64,000 bases of DNA from Salticus scenicus (taxonomy: Eukaryota; Arthropoda; Arachnida; Araneae; Salticidae): contig OZ005651.1 in the NCBI GenBank assembly GCA_963930645.1, positions 330,603,527 through 330,667,526 on the forward strand, given 5' to 3'. Every line of letters begins with the position of its first letter. Position 1 is the first letter of the stretch. A program made the translations under genes and the position numbers. A model generated the notes under the pieces. The model did no database searches and was not told the origin of the DNA. It worked only from the letters and a program-made list of their open reading frames with translations. Below, piece by piece: positions 12,413 to 24,340 of the stretch.

Positions 12413-12455
12413 AGTTACATGTGAACAACACTATACGTGTTGTTCACATGTAACT
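12413..12455. repeat. Perfect 19-bp hairpin
   Basis: AGTTACATGTGAACAACAC (12413-12431) pairs perfectly with 12437-12455 around the loop TATAC. A partial third copy (TGTAACTGGG) follows at about 12471. Confidence 0.85.
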
Positions 12456-12979
12456 CGGACTGGACTCAAATGTAACTGGGTTTAGACAACATAATATTTG
12501 CTTTTACGTTATTTCATATGTTTATTTTGTTTATTTTGTTTATCCAATCAACCATTAAATGACAGCAATTTCACGCCAAATATTACAATATGCTGTAACC
12601 GGCTACGTCTGTCGCATGAGACAATTATTTTTTTGTGTTTATATATAATTTATGGGTCGTAAACCTGATAGTACAGCCTTAATATAGTTCTCTTTGGCGG
12701 CTTTTGAATTTTTGTCACCATTTTAGACTTAATCCATTGTAACAATAAGACTTAATCCCTTGTAACAATATGCTATGAGCGCTATTTCTGCCGTATTTTA
12801 GACAACTAATCTTTTTATGGTTATATATATTTCCCATTAAACATATTTTTATTTATTTATTTAAATATTAATTTGAATTTTTCAAATATTTCTGTTCGAC
12901 AGCGTGCAAGTGCAGTAACACACAGAGGCTCATTTGTTTGTATGATAAATTAGCATAGTGATTATTATATAAAAAAAAT

Positions 12980-13143
12980 AAATAAATAGGTAAACATTAT
13001 CGTGTTACACAACTTTATTATGTCGCTCCATTGGCGGCTTTTGAATTTCTGTCGCCATAAATAAATAAATAGGTAAACATTATCGTGTTACACAACTTTA
13101 TTATGTCGCTCCATTGGCGGCTTTTGAATTTCTGTCGCCATAT
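12980..13143 (+). repeat. Tandem duplication, 83-bp unit x2
   Basis: The unit containing AGGTAAACATTATCGTGTTA and TTGGCGGCTTTTGAATTTCT is present twice, with starts at 12988 and 13071, and the copies are essentially identical. This indicates a recent duplication. Confidence 0.85.
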
Positions 13144-13160
13144 TAGCGATGTAATTTTTT

Positions 13161-13191
<31 letters not shown>

Positions 13192-14262
13192 CTTTGTATG
13201 AAAAGGGGAAGACTATTTTGCTAATAATTTTATCAGACTCTTTTTTGTTTATACATAAGAATCCTTTATATTCTGCTTATATTTTTAATGGTTTTTAGGT
13301 TTAAAATAGTGCTTGTTGAAATAAATTTCCTATCTTCAAAACTGCATTTGTTCTGTAAATTTTGTGTAAAAATAAATCATTTATGTTTTTATATATTTGA
13401 TGCGCTACTTAGATTAAAATGGCTGTTGCTATATTAAACTACTTGTCGAAAAACGTTCGGTGTACTTCAACACCAAAATTTAAAAAATCGCCCAGCAGGA
13501 TCTGTTAATGAAACTCATAAAATAAAAATATGGTTCATAGAGTTTAAATAATCTATTTAAGAAAACTTTTAAAACTCAAATTATTAATGTATCGTATCAC
13601 ATATATAGATATAGTAATAATATATAGATTGATCATTGGGGAGAAAAAAGTGATTCCTTTTCACTCGGGAAAAGACGGCGATTTTACCAAAATATGGCAG
13701 TCTTTCGCCGAGTGAATACACACGGGAATACACACGAATGTTTTAGCAAATAAAATTCATGAATAATTTATTTACTAAAGGTGAATGAAAGCTCCAGATA
13801 TAATTTCAAATTCATTCTTCTTTTTTTTTTCTTTTTTCCTTCAATACCACTTAATGGCTGATTTTTCGGCGGCTGATTTTTTGAGCTTTTTTTTCGGCAT
13901 CAAAAATCTTTGCACGATAATATGGGGATGATAGATCTATATATATTATTATATCTATGATCACATAAATCTTTTCGAAGATAGAATAAAACTTAACTTG
14001 AAAAAAATAATAATAACTTTTGTTTATTAACCAAAATAATTGATGAAATTTGAAATGCAAGTTGGTCTTGCGGGGTATATTATATTTTTGTGTTCGTGAG
14101 AGAAAATTTAAAAGAATTTGAAAACTGCAATTTTTAATCCCACTTAAAAATCATGTGACTTAATGTGAAGCAGATTTTTCATTTTTTTTTTTTTTTTCCT
14201 AACGGTTTCTATACAATCTTCTGCTGTTGCCACCTAAAATTCATACTTTAGCTAATTTTAAA
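13144..14262. other. Intergenic DNA, no gene seen
   Basis: A poly(T) tract interrupted by single C lies at about 13157-13191. The rest is AT-rich without coding or terminal-repeat signal. Confidence 0.5.
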
Positions 14263-14699
14263 AAATCTAATTGTCCGATTCATAAGCTGTTTAATGCATC
14301 GGATTTACAAAAATTTTCCCTTTCATTTGCTATCTTATTTGTAGCGATGCGACTGATATTTCTAATTTATTTTCTAATCTTTCTGATTTATTTTCCTCAT
14401 TTTAAATAAATGTACGTTTTTTTTTTTTTTTTTTTTTTTTTTAATTATGGCAACAATTATATTATGGATAAAATTTAAAAATTTAAATGGCTTATTTATC
14501 AGAAATTAGAAGGTTATTATTTTCGCATTTTAATTAATTAAGAAAAATCCAATCATCCGATTGGTAAGCTGTTTAATGCATCGGATTTACAAACATTTTC
14601 CCTTTCATTTGGTATCTTATTTGTAACGATGCGACTGATATTTCTAATTTATTTTCTAATCTTTCTGATTTATTTTCCTCGTTTTAAATAAATGTATGG

Positions 14700-14730
<31 letters not shown>

Positions 14731-14840
14731 TTGTCGAAAAAAAATTGGCAACAATTAAATTATGGATAAAATGTTAAAATTTAAATGGCTTATTTATCAG
14801 AAATTAGAAGTTTATTATTTTCACATTTTAATTAATTAAG
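14263..14840 (+). repeat. Tandem duplication, ~282-bp period x2
   Basis: Blocks AAGCTGTTTAATGCATCGGA (14284 and 14566) and TAATTAATTAAGAAAAA (about 14531 and 14827) define two adjacent copies. They differ by a poly(T) versus (ATT)n tract and by scattered substitutions. Confidence 0.8.
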
Positions 14841-16635
14841 AAAAAACTAATCAAAAATTCGAAAATCTGACTTCGATGTGCACAATGACCCTTCGGGGGG
14901 CACCTTTGTGTTAAATCTCGTGACTGTCCGAGATACCGTTTTCGAGAACAGTGAAATATACAAATATTGCTCACTTAATAGTATAAGATATGAAAAAATT
15001 CCACAATACTCTCTAGATTATTATCCCCAGTATCCCCTATAACAAATAAGGAACTGATTTTAAAATATAGAGTGAATATCACACACACACACATACACAT
15101 AAAATCGTTCCTCATAGATAACGACCTTTTAAACATACTAACAGAAAATGAAATCAAAATGTTGCTTTGAATTATCCTATATGATTAAGTAATTTTGCAT
15201 TCTCTTTTCAATTCTGTTAATTTTAGTCCATTATGTCTGTTCAATTAGTCTCGGTTCACTCTATGTAGTTCAAGTGTAAATGTTTTGAAAGTGTGTCATA
15301 ATCTCTTCCTGCACTCTTTTTCTCTCTTTCTTTATGATGCGTTCTAATTGATGAAAGTTGTGGAGAAAATGTATGAAACGTTCTGAACTTTAAACTCTAA
15401 ACCGTAATAAAGCAATCAGTCATTTTTATAAGATATCGGCGAAAACTTGTTTGCTGCTCATCGTGAGATGGATTGCGGGAGAAAGTATTATTGTTACACC
15501 CGAAAAGTTAGGAAATGATAACTCACATTTAGAATACAAATTGAGTCTAATGATAGTTTGTAGTGTCAGAGTATACCTGCTTCCAGAATTTCTTTCTATT
15601 GTTCGTTCCTGTTCTCTGGTGATAGTGAAGTTGCCTTTGTTTCTGTTTCATACTGAAGAACTTCTTCGATTTTTAGCGAGAGATAAAGGCGAAATTATTG
15701 TCTCTGGTTAATATTAAAATCATCATCATCTCCTGTTAGATATATATTCAGCGGTCGTCAATAATAATGTTTAAACACGTTAACTGAATACAACTTGAAA
15801 TATTAGATTTTCGTAGTTTTATACACGCGTAAAAATATAAATTAAAAAGGCAATGAACTCTCTTGAATTTTCGGTGAATTAATTTATTTTCTAGTTTTTT
15901 ACCGTTGCGGAGCAGTAAAGTGGTTCTTATTGAATTGCTGCGTCAGTAGTCTACATTTTATTATTGTTTATTACTTTTAGTTTCATAACCGTCTTTATTC
16001 GCAATTTTAAGTTATAATTTCTATTTTATTGTACGTTTGATTTGTTCTGGATTTCATATTATTAATTATTATTTTTTTTACATTGTTGTCTGCTTTAAAA
16101 TTACTTCTTAATTTTCTGTTCCTGAAATAGGAAAATGCAACGTGCTTATATATAATAATTCTTGATACATTCTTAAAATGCAATCAAAGTGAAGTTATTC
16201 GTAGCAATATCGCATCAAATATTTTGACATTTATAAAAGTAAAAAATTAATGTTTTCTAATAGCAATACGAAATAATAATCTTGAATGATGAATGAATAA
16301 AATCTTTAAAGTAAACACTCGAAATTGCAAATATAAGCAAAAATTGTTTCAGGTGCCCCTTTCATACTCTACTGGTGCCCACCTATTTTTTCTGCCTGGT
16401 AAAGTGTTGTTTTGAATTATTTCGACATGAAAGAATTGTTGAGTGTGTTTGCAATATATAGTATTTGCTTATAAATATATTATTCAACATTTTCTAGTAG
16501 TAGCGTCTCGTGATAGACGTTTTAGGCCATCTCAATACGTGTGGCTAAAAACAGTACATTATTATGGAGTACTTATTTATTTCATTAGTTAATTCACCTA
16601 TTTCGAGAAATAACGTATGTATGACGACATTTTAA
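14841..16635. other. Intergenic DNA, no gene seen
   Basis: Includes a (CA)n run near 15082-15097. A GC-richer patch at about 14870-14950 (TTCGATGTGCACAATGACCC) may be a repeat fragment, but no family was recognised. The 86-residue frame at 15451-15711 shows no domain. Confidence 0.45.
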
Positions 16636-16935
16636 CAATCAGTCAGATGATTGAGCTCTTCATGGTAACGTACCGTTTCAAGCAACCAGTATAGAGCTGA
16701 CTCAAAACGTCATTGATGCGACGCCACTGTATTTTGGTACTCTTTGTTAAGTTTTCAGCTTTCACAAAAATTTGTAAAATGATATATAAGAAAATATTTT
16801 ATTTTACTAAAAATTAAATTGAAAATGCTGTACATATTGCAGAATAATAATAATGATGATGGCGGTGATAATGATGACATTTTAACAGTTAATCAGATGA
16901 TTGAGCTCTTCATGATAACGGATTGTTTCAAACAA
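16636..16935 (+). repeat. Direct repeat of ~55 bp, two copies ~245 bp apart
   Basis: CAGATGATTGAGCTCTTCAT followed by GGTAACG at about 16642 recurs at about 16887 with GATAACG. Flanking GACATTTTAACA is also shared. Confidence 0.75.
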
Positions 16936-17265
16936 GCAATACACCAGTAAAACACACAAAATTTAAATTTTTAAACCATTTTAATAATAAAAACCAGTAT
17001 TTTACGGTACTAGTAAAACATATAAAATTTAAATTTTAAAAGTACGTTTCACTTTTATGTAAATGAAAACATATTTGTTTTGAATAATTTTGATTAATAT
17101 AACTAATATGATGATTAAATATATTAGTTATTTCTAATTATAACGGATCTCGATTTTAATGAAAAAAAGAAGATTTTTCATAATTTATTTTGTTTTTGCG
17201 TGAAGTAGGTTTTTTTTTTTTTTTTTGCCCCCCCCCCTAAATATGTATATATATATGTTTCTTTT

Positions 17266-17443
17266 CATGGAAAGCCTTCGCTGACGATGACGCGAGTTCC
17301 ATGATTTTTGTTCACCCAAAAGTGCTCAACGCGCCTAAGGAAGTTTTCACTTCAAATGGAAAACCTTCGCTGATGATGACGCGAGTTTCATGATTTTTGT
17401 TCACCCAGAAGTGCTCAAAGCGCCTAAAGAAGTTTTCACTTTA
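17266..17443 (+). repeat. Tandem duplication, 89-bp unit x2
   Basis: ATGGAAAGCCTTCGCTGACG (17267) recurs at 17356 as ATGGAAAACCTTCGCTGATG, and both continue through GATTTTTGTTCACCCA and GTGCTCAA. The units are GC-richer than their surroundings but do not give a continuous reading frame. Confidence 0.85.
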
Positions 17444-17799
17444 AAAAACTCAGCACAGAAGCTTATTAAAATCGAGTTCTTGTAAAAAAAAAAAAAAAAA
17501 AAAAAAGAAATTGATGTGAATATATTTTAATAATAATTATTATTATTATGATAATAATATAAATTAAATATTTTAAAAAGTAATTTGAATTCTGTTGAAG
17601 ACTCATTACTGAAAACACAAATTTTTTGTATGCGAAATTCAATCTATAAGATAAATACTTCTTGCGTGTAAAATTTTATCTGTAATTATTTTTAGTACTT
17701 AAACAATAAACAGTTGCTTCAAATGCGTTTAAAAGTAAAACTATGCGTATCACACATCTTTTATTTTAAAGGACCTTTTTTATATATATATAAGTTTTC

Positions 17800-17831
<32 letters not shown>

Positions 17832-18604
17832 TTTTGGCACGACTTTTGTGAATTACATTTTCTTGGAAATAATGTTTGTTTTTAACTTTAAAATTGTATT
17901 TCTATTTTACAAACCAAAACATAGATTAATCTAGTAGGTTAGTAAGTTGTGGTTGATGGAAGAATGACGTTAAAGCAGTAGATATTTTTCCTACTTAACA
18001 TTTAGTTTTTAAATACTCTCAGAAAGAAAATTTTTGTTTTATGATACTTAACAGAAATACAAATACAGCAGTAGGAGAAATATGCATGGTCCGCCAAAAG
18101 TCCAACACCTCCCTTATCGGAATTCGAAAAATAGCGAAACAGGTGTTCAATGAATTCGAGGTGGACCTATTTTGGTGCAAAAAGGACTCGGAAGGTCTAC
18201 AGGGAGCATCTAGAAAGGGCAACTTTAAATTTTCAAATGGAAAGATATATCTTGTAATACATACCTGGACACGTTTTATAAGACAACGAATTTCATAACT
18301 AGTTTTCTTCCCAGATGATTATTAAAGGAGATGCATGAGTATAAAATATACATTTCAAAACTCGAAAATCTCATGTATCACCTTTCATAGTTGTCGCAGG
18401 ACAAAACTATTTATATCAAATTCATTAATTTAAAGAGACGTTTCAAGGGATGTATCACAAGACATAACTTCCTATTCGAAATTTTAAAGTTGGCCTCCCT
18501 AGCACCCCCTCAGCACCCCCCTCTCCCGAATCCAAACTTTCTTCACCATAAAAGGTCCCCCTTGAATTCAACACGTTTTGCCATTTTTAACACTTTCGAA
18601 CAAC
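17444..18604. other. Intergenic DNA; unclassified repeat-like segment at the right
   Basis: Poly(A) and poly(T) runs lie near 17484-17504 and 17810-17835. 18060-18600 is less AT-rich, open on both strands in places, and contains an imperfect inverted pair AAAGGAGATGCATGAG / CTCATGTATCACCTTT (18325-18383). No protein family is recognised, so I do not call a gene. Confidence 0.4.
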
Positions 18605-19503
18605 TTTGAAAAGTGTTAATGACTTCGGTTTGTCTGTCTGTCTGTCCACTCTTTAATTCCCATAGATAGTTATAAAATTTCTTGAAACTAATGTATGTTA
18701 TTCAAGTTCACTATTGGATGTTTCCTATTGAAAATCGAGTGTATACCTCTACTGGTTTGTGTACAGGGACATCCGAAAATATTTCAAAGCATTGTAATCT
18801 ACAAGAGATATTTCTATAAACCATATTTTAATACCCTTACTGTACATAAATCTGAATGAAACTGAAATATGTTATTCAAGTTCACTATCAGATGTTTCCT
18901 GTATAAAATGGAGTAAATACCCCCACTGGTTTCTGTATAGGGACATTCAAAAGTAATCCCATTGAGTTCTATGAGAGATATTCCTATAAACCAAATTTTA
19001 ATAATTTTATTTCGCACAAAGTTTAATGACATTTAAATATGTTATTTATATGCACAAAAAAATGCTTTGTATAGGATATAGTATGATCAGTATTAGATTT
19101 ACAGGGTCACACAGAAATATTCATTTACATTAAGAGCTATTAATAAAAATTTGCTATTATTGCACTTTCGTTTACATTAAGCGTTTTTCACATTTTCTAG
19201 AAATTTTTAAATGTGAATATGATTTTAATTTGTGTATCTGTCTGTCTGTCCGTCCGTCTGTCTGTCTGCCTGTCTTTCCGCGCTCTGACACCCGTAAATA
19301 TTTACGGAATTTCGTGAAACTGATATATTTTATTCACGTTCACTATCGAGTAATCCCTATTGAAAATGGACTTAATGCTTCTACTGGTTTGTGTATAGGG
19401 ACACCCAAACGTGCTCCAAACCATTGTGATCTATGAGAGGTATTTCTATAAACCATATTTTAATATCTTTACTGTACATAAATCTTAATGAAACTGAAAT
19501 ATA
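18605..19503 (+). repeat. Compound repeat: TCTG head plus 174-bp monomers (left part)
   Basis: A (TCTG)n head near 18630-18648 is followed by monomers marked by TTATTCAAGTTCACTAT at 18698 and 18872 (spacing 174 bp). A tail follows (GCACAAAAAAATGCTTTGTA, ACATTAAGCGTTTTTCACAT), then a second TCTG-rich head near 19240-19278 and another monomer. The array is interrupted at 19504 by a Tc1-like transposon and resumes at 21153. Structure resembles INE/helentron-type repeats that carry a GTCY microsatellite and internal tandem repeats; that assignment is inference. Confidence 0.75.
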
Positions 19504-21152
19504 CACTGCATAAAAAAAGTAGACGGACACTTCTTTACAATTTTTTAAAACCTCGTCTTTGTTTAATAGGAAATGTCAATTAAAATTCTTTAACCTGTTT
19601 ATACTTATCAATCTTCATATTTTTGACAGACAAATAAAAATATTCAATTATTTATAATTTTAATGTCTGGAAATGCAGAAAAGCAAAAACATATACATTT
19701 GCACAATATATTTTTTTTTTAAAAAGTAGACGGACACTGGTTAAATACTGCAATTATCTAAGTGGGTGTTTCTTGCGGAATACCAGCTTTGTATGTACAT
19801 GCACATTTGGCATTTTGCCAATTGCTAACGTGCTTGACAAGATGGTTTTATGTAGATAAATTTCTTGGAGATGAATGCGCCATGCCACGAGGAATTCCTC
19901 TAACTGATTACTAGAAAGGACAGATTATAGCGCTGAAAAATGTTAACAAAGGAGTCAGAGAAATCTGTAGGCTACTTCTAATAAGCAAAAGTAGCATCAG
20001 CGATTTTCTACGTGCTCCTGAAGCCCATGTCGTAAAGAAAAAGAGTGGCCGGCCAAAGAAACTTTCGCTTAGAGACCAAAGAAAAATTTTTACTGAGCTG
20101 AAAAGAACTGGAGCATCAATTCTCAGAGTTCGAATAAGAACCGGAATTACTAACGTAAATTCTCAGACAATTTATAACTACATTAAGCACTCAGAGCTCT
20201 TTCAATATAAGAAAAGAAAACATCATCCATGCTGGAAGGATCACCATGTGACAGAACGCCTACAGTGGGCTCACAACCATATGTCTTGGACTACAGAATG
20301 GATATCTGTAGCTTTTTCAGATGAGAAAAAATTTAATTTAGACGGCCCAGATGGATATCAATATTATTGGCGCAGTTTGGAGAAAGAAGACGAAGTGTAC
20401 TCTACTCGGCAAGTTGGTGGTGGTGGCGTGATGGTGTGGCTAGCTGTTGGCTATGGTGGAAGGACAAATTTAGTGTTCCTAAGTAAGAAGCAGACTCACA
20501 AAGATTATATTGAAACACTAAGCATTGAGCTTTTGCCATTTGCGTGTGATCTTGGAGGAGAAAACTGGATTTTCCAACAAGATGGAGCGCCAATACACAC
20601 CGCTAACAACGTTAAAAAATGGTTTCATGAGAACAACTTCAATGTTTTTCCCTGGCCAGCCAAAAGTCCGGATATCAATCCTGTAGAAAACATTTCGGCT
20701 TGTTCATAAAATACTTGTTCATAAAATTTATGAGGGTGGACGCCAGTATGAATCAATTCACCAGCTCAAAGAAGCTCTTACAAACATTTGGGAAATTTTC
20801 TGTCAAAAAAAAAAATCCAGAATCTCATTGATTCGATGCCTAACAGAGTATACGAACTTATTAAAGCAAATGGGAGACGAACCCCTTACTAAAAACGTTT
20901 TATTTTAGAGATACAAGATGTGTCCGTCTACTTTTTTTAAGAAAAATTACAGTGCAAATATGCACCATTTTTGTTTCCTGAATTTTTCCACTACATAATT
21001 CAAAAGGATTGAATCTATATCCAAAAAATAATAATATATGATGTCTCAAGAATATAATTATATTAGAGAAATGAACCTCATATCTCTAATTAAAGAAATA
21101 AACGGCTTTAAAGTATTACAAGTAAGTGTCCTTCTACTTTTTTTATGAAGTG
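19504..21152 (+). mobile_element. Tc1-like transposon with IR/DR ends, 1649 bp
   Basis: Ends CACTGCATAAAAAAAGTAGA and its near-complement at 21152 are flanked by TA (19502-19503, 21153-21154). Each end carries two copies of a candidate transposase site, AAAAAGTAGACGGACACT: outer at about 19512 and inner at 19721 on the left, inner at about 20938 and outer at about 21146 (inverted) on the right. The spacing is 209 and 206 bp, which is the IR/DR layout. The flanks rejoin into a 174-bp repeat monomer, so this is a nested insertion. The encoded transposase is broken, so the copy is non-autonomous. Confidence 0.9.
19882..20892 (+). pseudogene. Tc1-like DD34E transposase, broken
   Basis: An ATG at 19882 starts a frame beginning MPRGIPLTDY, a normal start for this family, but codon 11 is TAG (19912-19914). 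The frame then stays open to 20709. It encodes an N-terminal DNA-binding region with a GRPKK basic hinge (about residues 55-60) and the DDE core: D147 (FSDEK), D234 (FQQDGAP) and E269 (PVENI), with 34 residues between the last two. Near 20695-20715 a local duplication of TTGTTCATAAAAT shifts the frame. The C-terminus (LVHKIYEGG... to a TAA at 20890) continues in another frame. The two lesions make this copy inactive. The family's role is cut-and-paste transposition at TA sites. Confidence 0.9.
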
Positions 21153-22510
21153 TATTATTCAAGTTCACTATCAGATGTTTCCTGTATAAAATGGAGTAAA
21201 TACCACCACTGGTTTCTGTACAGGGACACTCAAAAGTAATCTTTAAAAGTAATCAAAGCTTAATAAAATTGAAATACGTTATTCATATGCATAAACGAAT
21301 GCTTTGCATAGATTATAGTTTGAGTAGCATTAGATTTACAGGGCCACACAAAAATATTCAGTTACATTAAAAGCTATTAATAAAGTTTTGCTAGAATTGC
21401 ACTTTCGTTTACATTAAGCGTTTTTGACACTTTCTAACAATTTTTAAGTGTGAAAATGATTTCAACTGGTGTACCTGTCTGACTGTTCGTCTGTCTCTCT
21501 GTCTGTTTTTACGCGCTCTAACGCCTGTAAATATTTATGGAATTTCTTGAAACTCATATATTTTTTCAAGTTCACTATCAGATGTTCCCTATTGAAAATG
21601 GAGTAAATACCTCTACTAGTTTGTGTACAGGGTACCGGAGAATATTCCAAAGCATTGTGTTTTATGAGAGGTATTTTTATAAACCATATTTTAATACCTT
21701 TACTGTACAGAAACCTTAATGAAATTGTAATATGTTAGTCAAGTTCATTATCGGATGTTTCCTATGTAAAATAGAGGGAATTTCTGACTGATTTGTGTAC
21801 AGGGACACTCGAAATTATTCCAAAACATTGCACTAATAAAAATTTGCTGGAATTACACTTTCGTTTACATAAAGCGTTTTAACCTTTTTCTAATAATTTT
21901 TAAATGTGAATATGATTTCAATTTGTGTATCTGTCTGTCCGATTATCTACCTTTCTATCTGTCTGTCTCCCGCTCCCGGCATCCGTAAATAATTTCAGAA
22001 ATTTTAAAAAACGATATATGTTAATCATGTTCACTATGGAATGTCCCCTATGTAAAATGACATTAATAGGTCCTGTACAGCTAGTTTGTGTACAAGGACA
22101 ACAACAATAAGAATGCCGTTTTAGAACAGACATTTTTCAAAATCATATTTAAACATTTTTGTGCTGTAAAAATCGTAAAGAAATTGACATGCGCTCTTAA
22201 AATTCTAAAATAATGTTTTGTATAGAGTATGATATGATTAACCTTCAAATTTTCAGGTACTACATTTTCTTTTTTAATTATGGCTTTTTAACACTTTCCA
22301 AAATGTCAAGTGATTTTAAATTCAATTAATCTATCTGTATACTTTTCAGTCTTCCTGTTTGTCTGTTGTGTGATAACGTAGGCAAAGAATATTGAAAGTT
22401 ATTGGGCACAACAAGTACGCACAGTTGGAAAAGGCTACTAATCAATGCGTACTGCATGATTTTTCGTTCTTGTTTAAAATTCCGACGCATTTCCGAGGTA
22501 GGAGGTGGAT
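21153..22510 (+). repeat. Compound repeat, right part, with terminal block
   Basis: Resumes with TTATTCAAGTTCACTATCAG and contains further TCTG-rich heads near 21475-21507, 21930-21968 and 22335-22370. It ends with a block including GTGTGATAACGTAGGC and CTAATCAATGCGTACTGCATG (about 22370-22470). The same block closes the copy at 37371-38730, so it probably marks a defined element end. Frames here (for example 21918-22133) are repeat by-products. Confidence 0.75.
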
Positions 22511-22888
22511 GTGAGATTTTTGGCGGATCTTGTATGTTTATTTTCTATAGTCAATAAACAACGTGAAAGAAAGTATATTTATAAGTGAGTTTATTTATTT
22601 CGCCAAATACTAAATGTTAACTGTACCAAGACTTCAATTTATAAATATTTTTTTGTTACAGATGGTGTGGTTCCATAACACAACATTTCAGGCTTTAACT
22701 AGTTACAGTTGAATAGTGGAAAGTGATAGTGTGTAACCATCTAAACCAATTTTATTGATACACTCCTTTGATCATTTGTTACTCACGCTATAAAAGAAAC
22801 TTGTATAACGTAAATTGTTGTCACAAAAAGTGAAAAGGGCTACTCTTTGAGTACACGTAAGGTAGTGATTTATTTTATTGTTTTTTCT

Positions 22889-22936
22889 AACGCAACGACA
22901 GGAACTGGAAAATACTACAATTCCTGTCATTGCGTT
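22889..22936. repeat. Hairpin, 16-bp stem
   Basis: AACGCAACGACAGGAA (22889-22904) pairs with TTCCTGTCATTGCGTT (22921-22936) with one mismatch. Confidence 0.8.
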
Positions 22937-23121
22937 TGTTGTCTGTATCTAAAGATTTGATATATTGCGTTCAAAAATAGAATACGTGTGGCTATAGATT
23001 ATACGGTTTTAGAACTGAAAAAAAAAAAAAAAAAAAAAAAAGAAAAAAGGAGGGAAATAAGAAAAAAGTTTGAAAACGCAAATGTTAAATCAAAATACTG
23101 AGTATTTCCAGAGATTACATT

Positions 23122-23163
23122 ATTTTTCAGTAAGCGTGTATGTAGACACTCTTACTGAAAAAT
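23122..23163. repeat. Hairpin, 13-bp perfect stem
   Basis: ATTTTTCAGTAAG (23122-23134) pairs with CTTACTGAAAAAT (23151-23163), and part of the interior (CGTGT / ACACT) can also pair. A smaller pair CATGATCA / TGATCATG follows at 23168-23193. Confidence 0.8.
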
Positions 23164-23493
23164 ACGTCATGATCAAGTTAAAGGCTGATCATGAACGCTA
23201 AGGACATAAGCTTAGGTGTGTTATAATATCCGTGGAAGGGAGGTCTTTCTAAGGGATCTTAATCCTTATTCATATTTGTTTATTTAATACCATGAAAACG
23301 TCTAATGTGTAAACCAAAGAAGAAATAGTAACAAATTCGATATCATAAAAACTCATAAAATCTATGCTGATTCAATTTTGGGTTTTATATGGTGCTCCTA
23401 TTCTATTATATTGAAAAACAAATTTTAACTGATTTTTATTTCTTTATATAAGTTCAGTATTTATTGTAAATTTCAGGGTGCTGAACAAAATTG

Positions 23494-23534
<41 letters not shown>

Positions 23535-24340
23535 AATTTTTTCTAATATTAGAAAATCGACAAATATTTTTTTTCTTATATATATAAAACATAGTACAAA
23601 GAAGTAATAGTGCTTTATGAAATATAAATAAAAATGCCGATTTTGTGTTAATATGGAGTTGATTTTCTTAAAATATATTCATTGCAAAGTATAACATTTA
23701 GTAATTATTTTAAAAAATCATTCTCTAGAGAAATTAACATCGATCACGATTTACTGAGTGAAATTTAAAAACATATTTGGATGTATTCGCTTAAAAACTA
23801 TTTTAGATAAAAGAAAATATATAATCAACAGAAGTTCTACAGATCAAGAAGTTTAAGATTCCACTTTTATTACTGATTATGTAGAGTTGTGTATAGTTAA
23901 TTCGTTCAATTATGAGACACATTTCTGTATGAAGGGCTGCCGCTCATTCAACATCCGTTAAATTTCTGCTATATTTATCTCAAATATAACATTATAATAC
24001 TGTCAAAAATACACATTCTTTAGCGGAAGAGGTTTAATCTTTAGAAACGGGCTCTTTTGAACCTCCACAGTGCCATTAGATCCCCTCTCTAAAGGTTGAA
24101 ATCGCTCAAAACTGCTGCATAGTGGTGAGCGACCACCTTCCGTCTTAGAGTCTTAGAATGACGCATAATACATAACGTATTGAAATTATTTCTGTAGTTC
24201 TGTAAACTGGTTATCAATTCTATGCATATCGTTTTCAGTAGAGACATACTTTTAAGCATCGTTATAATATATATAAATTATATTATATTGACTGCAATGA
24301 AACGCTGCTAAAATGCACTTAAAATAAATACCATCCGCAA

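Larger units (their letters stand above)
12121..13150. mobile_element. Unclassified transposable-element remnant
   Basis: Begins with GACTAGCAGGCTTTGCCCGC, a GC-rich end of the kind seen on dispersed arthropod repeats. Contains a GC-richer patch at about 12230-12320, a hairpin (12413-12455) and three copies of a TTGGCGGCTTTTGAATTT block (about 12696, 13031, 13115). No complete protein frame or paired termini were found; the class is unknown. Confidence 0.4.
22511..24340. other. Intergenic DNA with small hairpins, no gene
   Basis: Poly(A) tracts lie near 23019-23041 and 23499-23531. Hairpins are listed separately. No coding region is recognised. Confidence 0.55.

Noticed and set aside
18041..18298. 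85-residue frame with a 67-residue frame on the opposite strand
   Set aside because: Balanced composition but no recognisable domain; open on both strands, so not supported as a gene.
18605..22510. CRISPR-like array
   Set aside because: Repeat units are long, adjacent and without unique spacers; the genome is eukaryotic.
22640..22710. Exon-like start after a TTTTTTTGTTACAG acceptor motif
   Set aside because: The frame MVWFHNTTFQ... closes after about 16 codons with no donor and no similarity.
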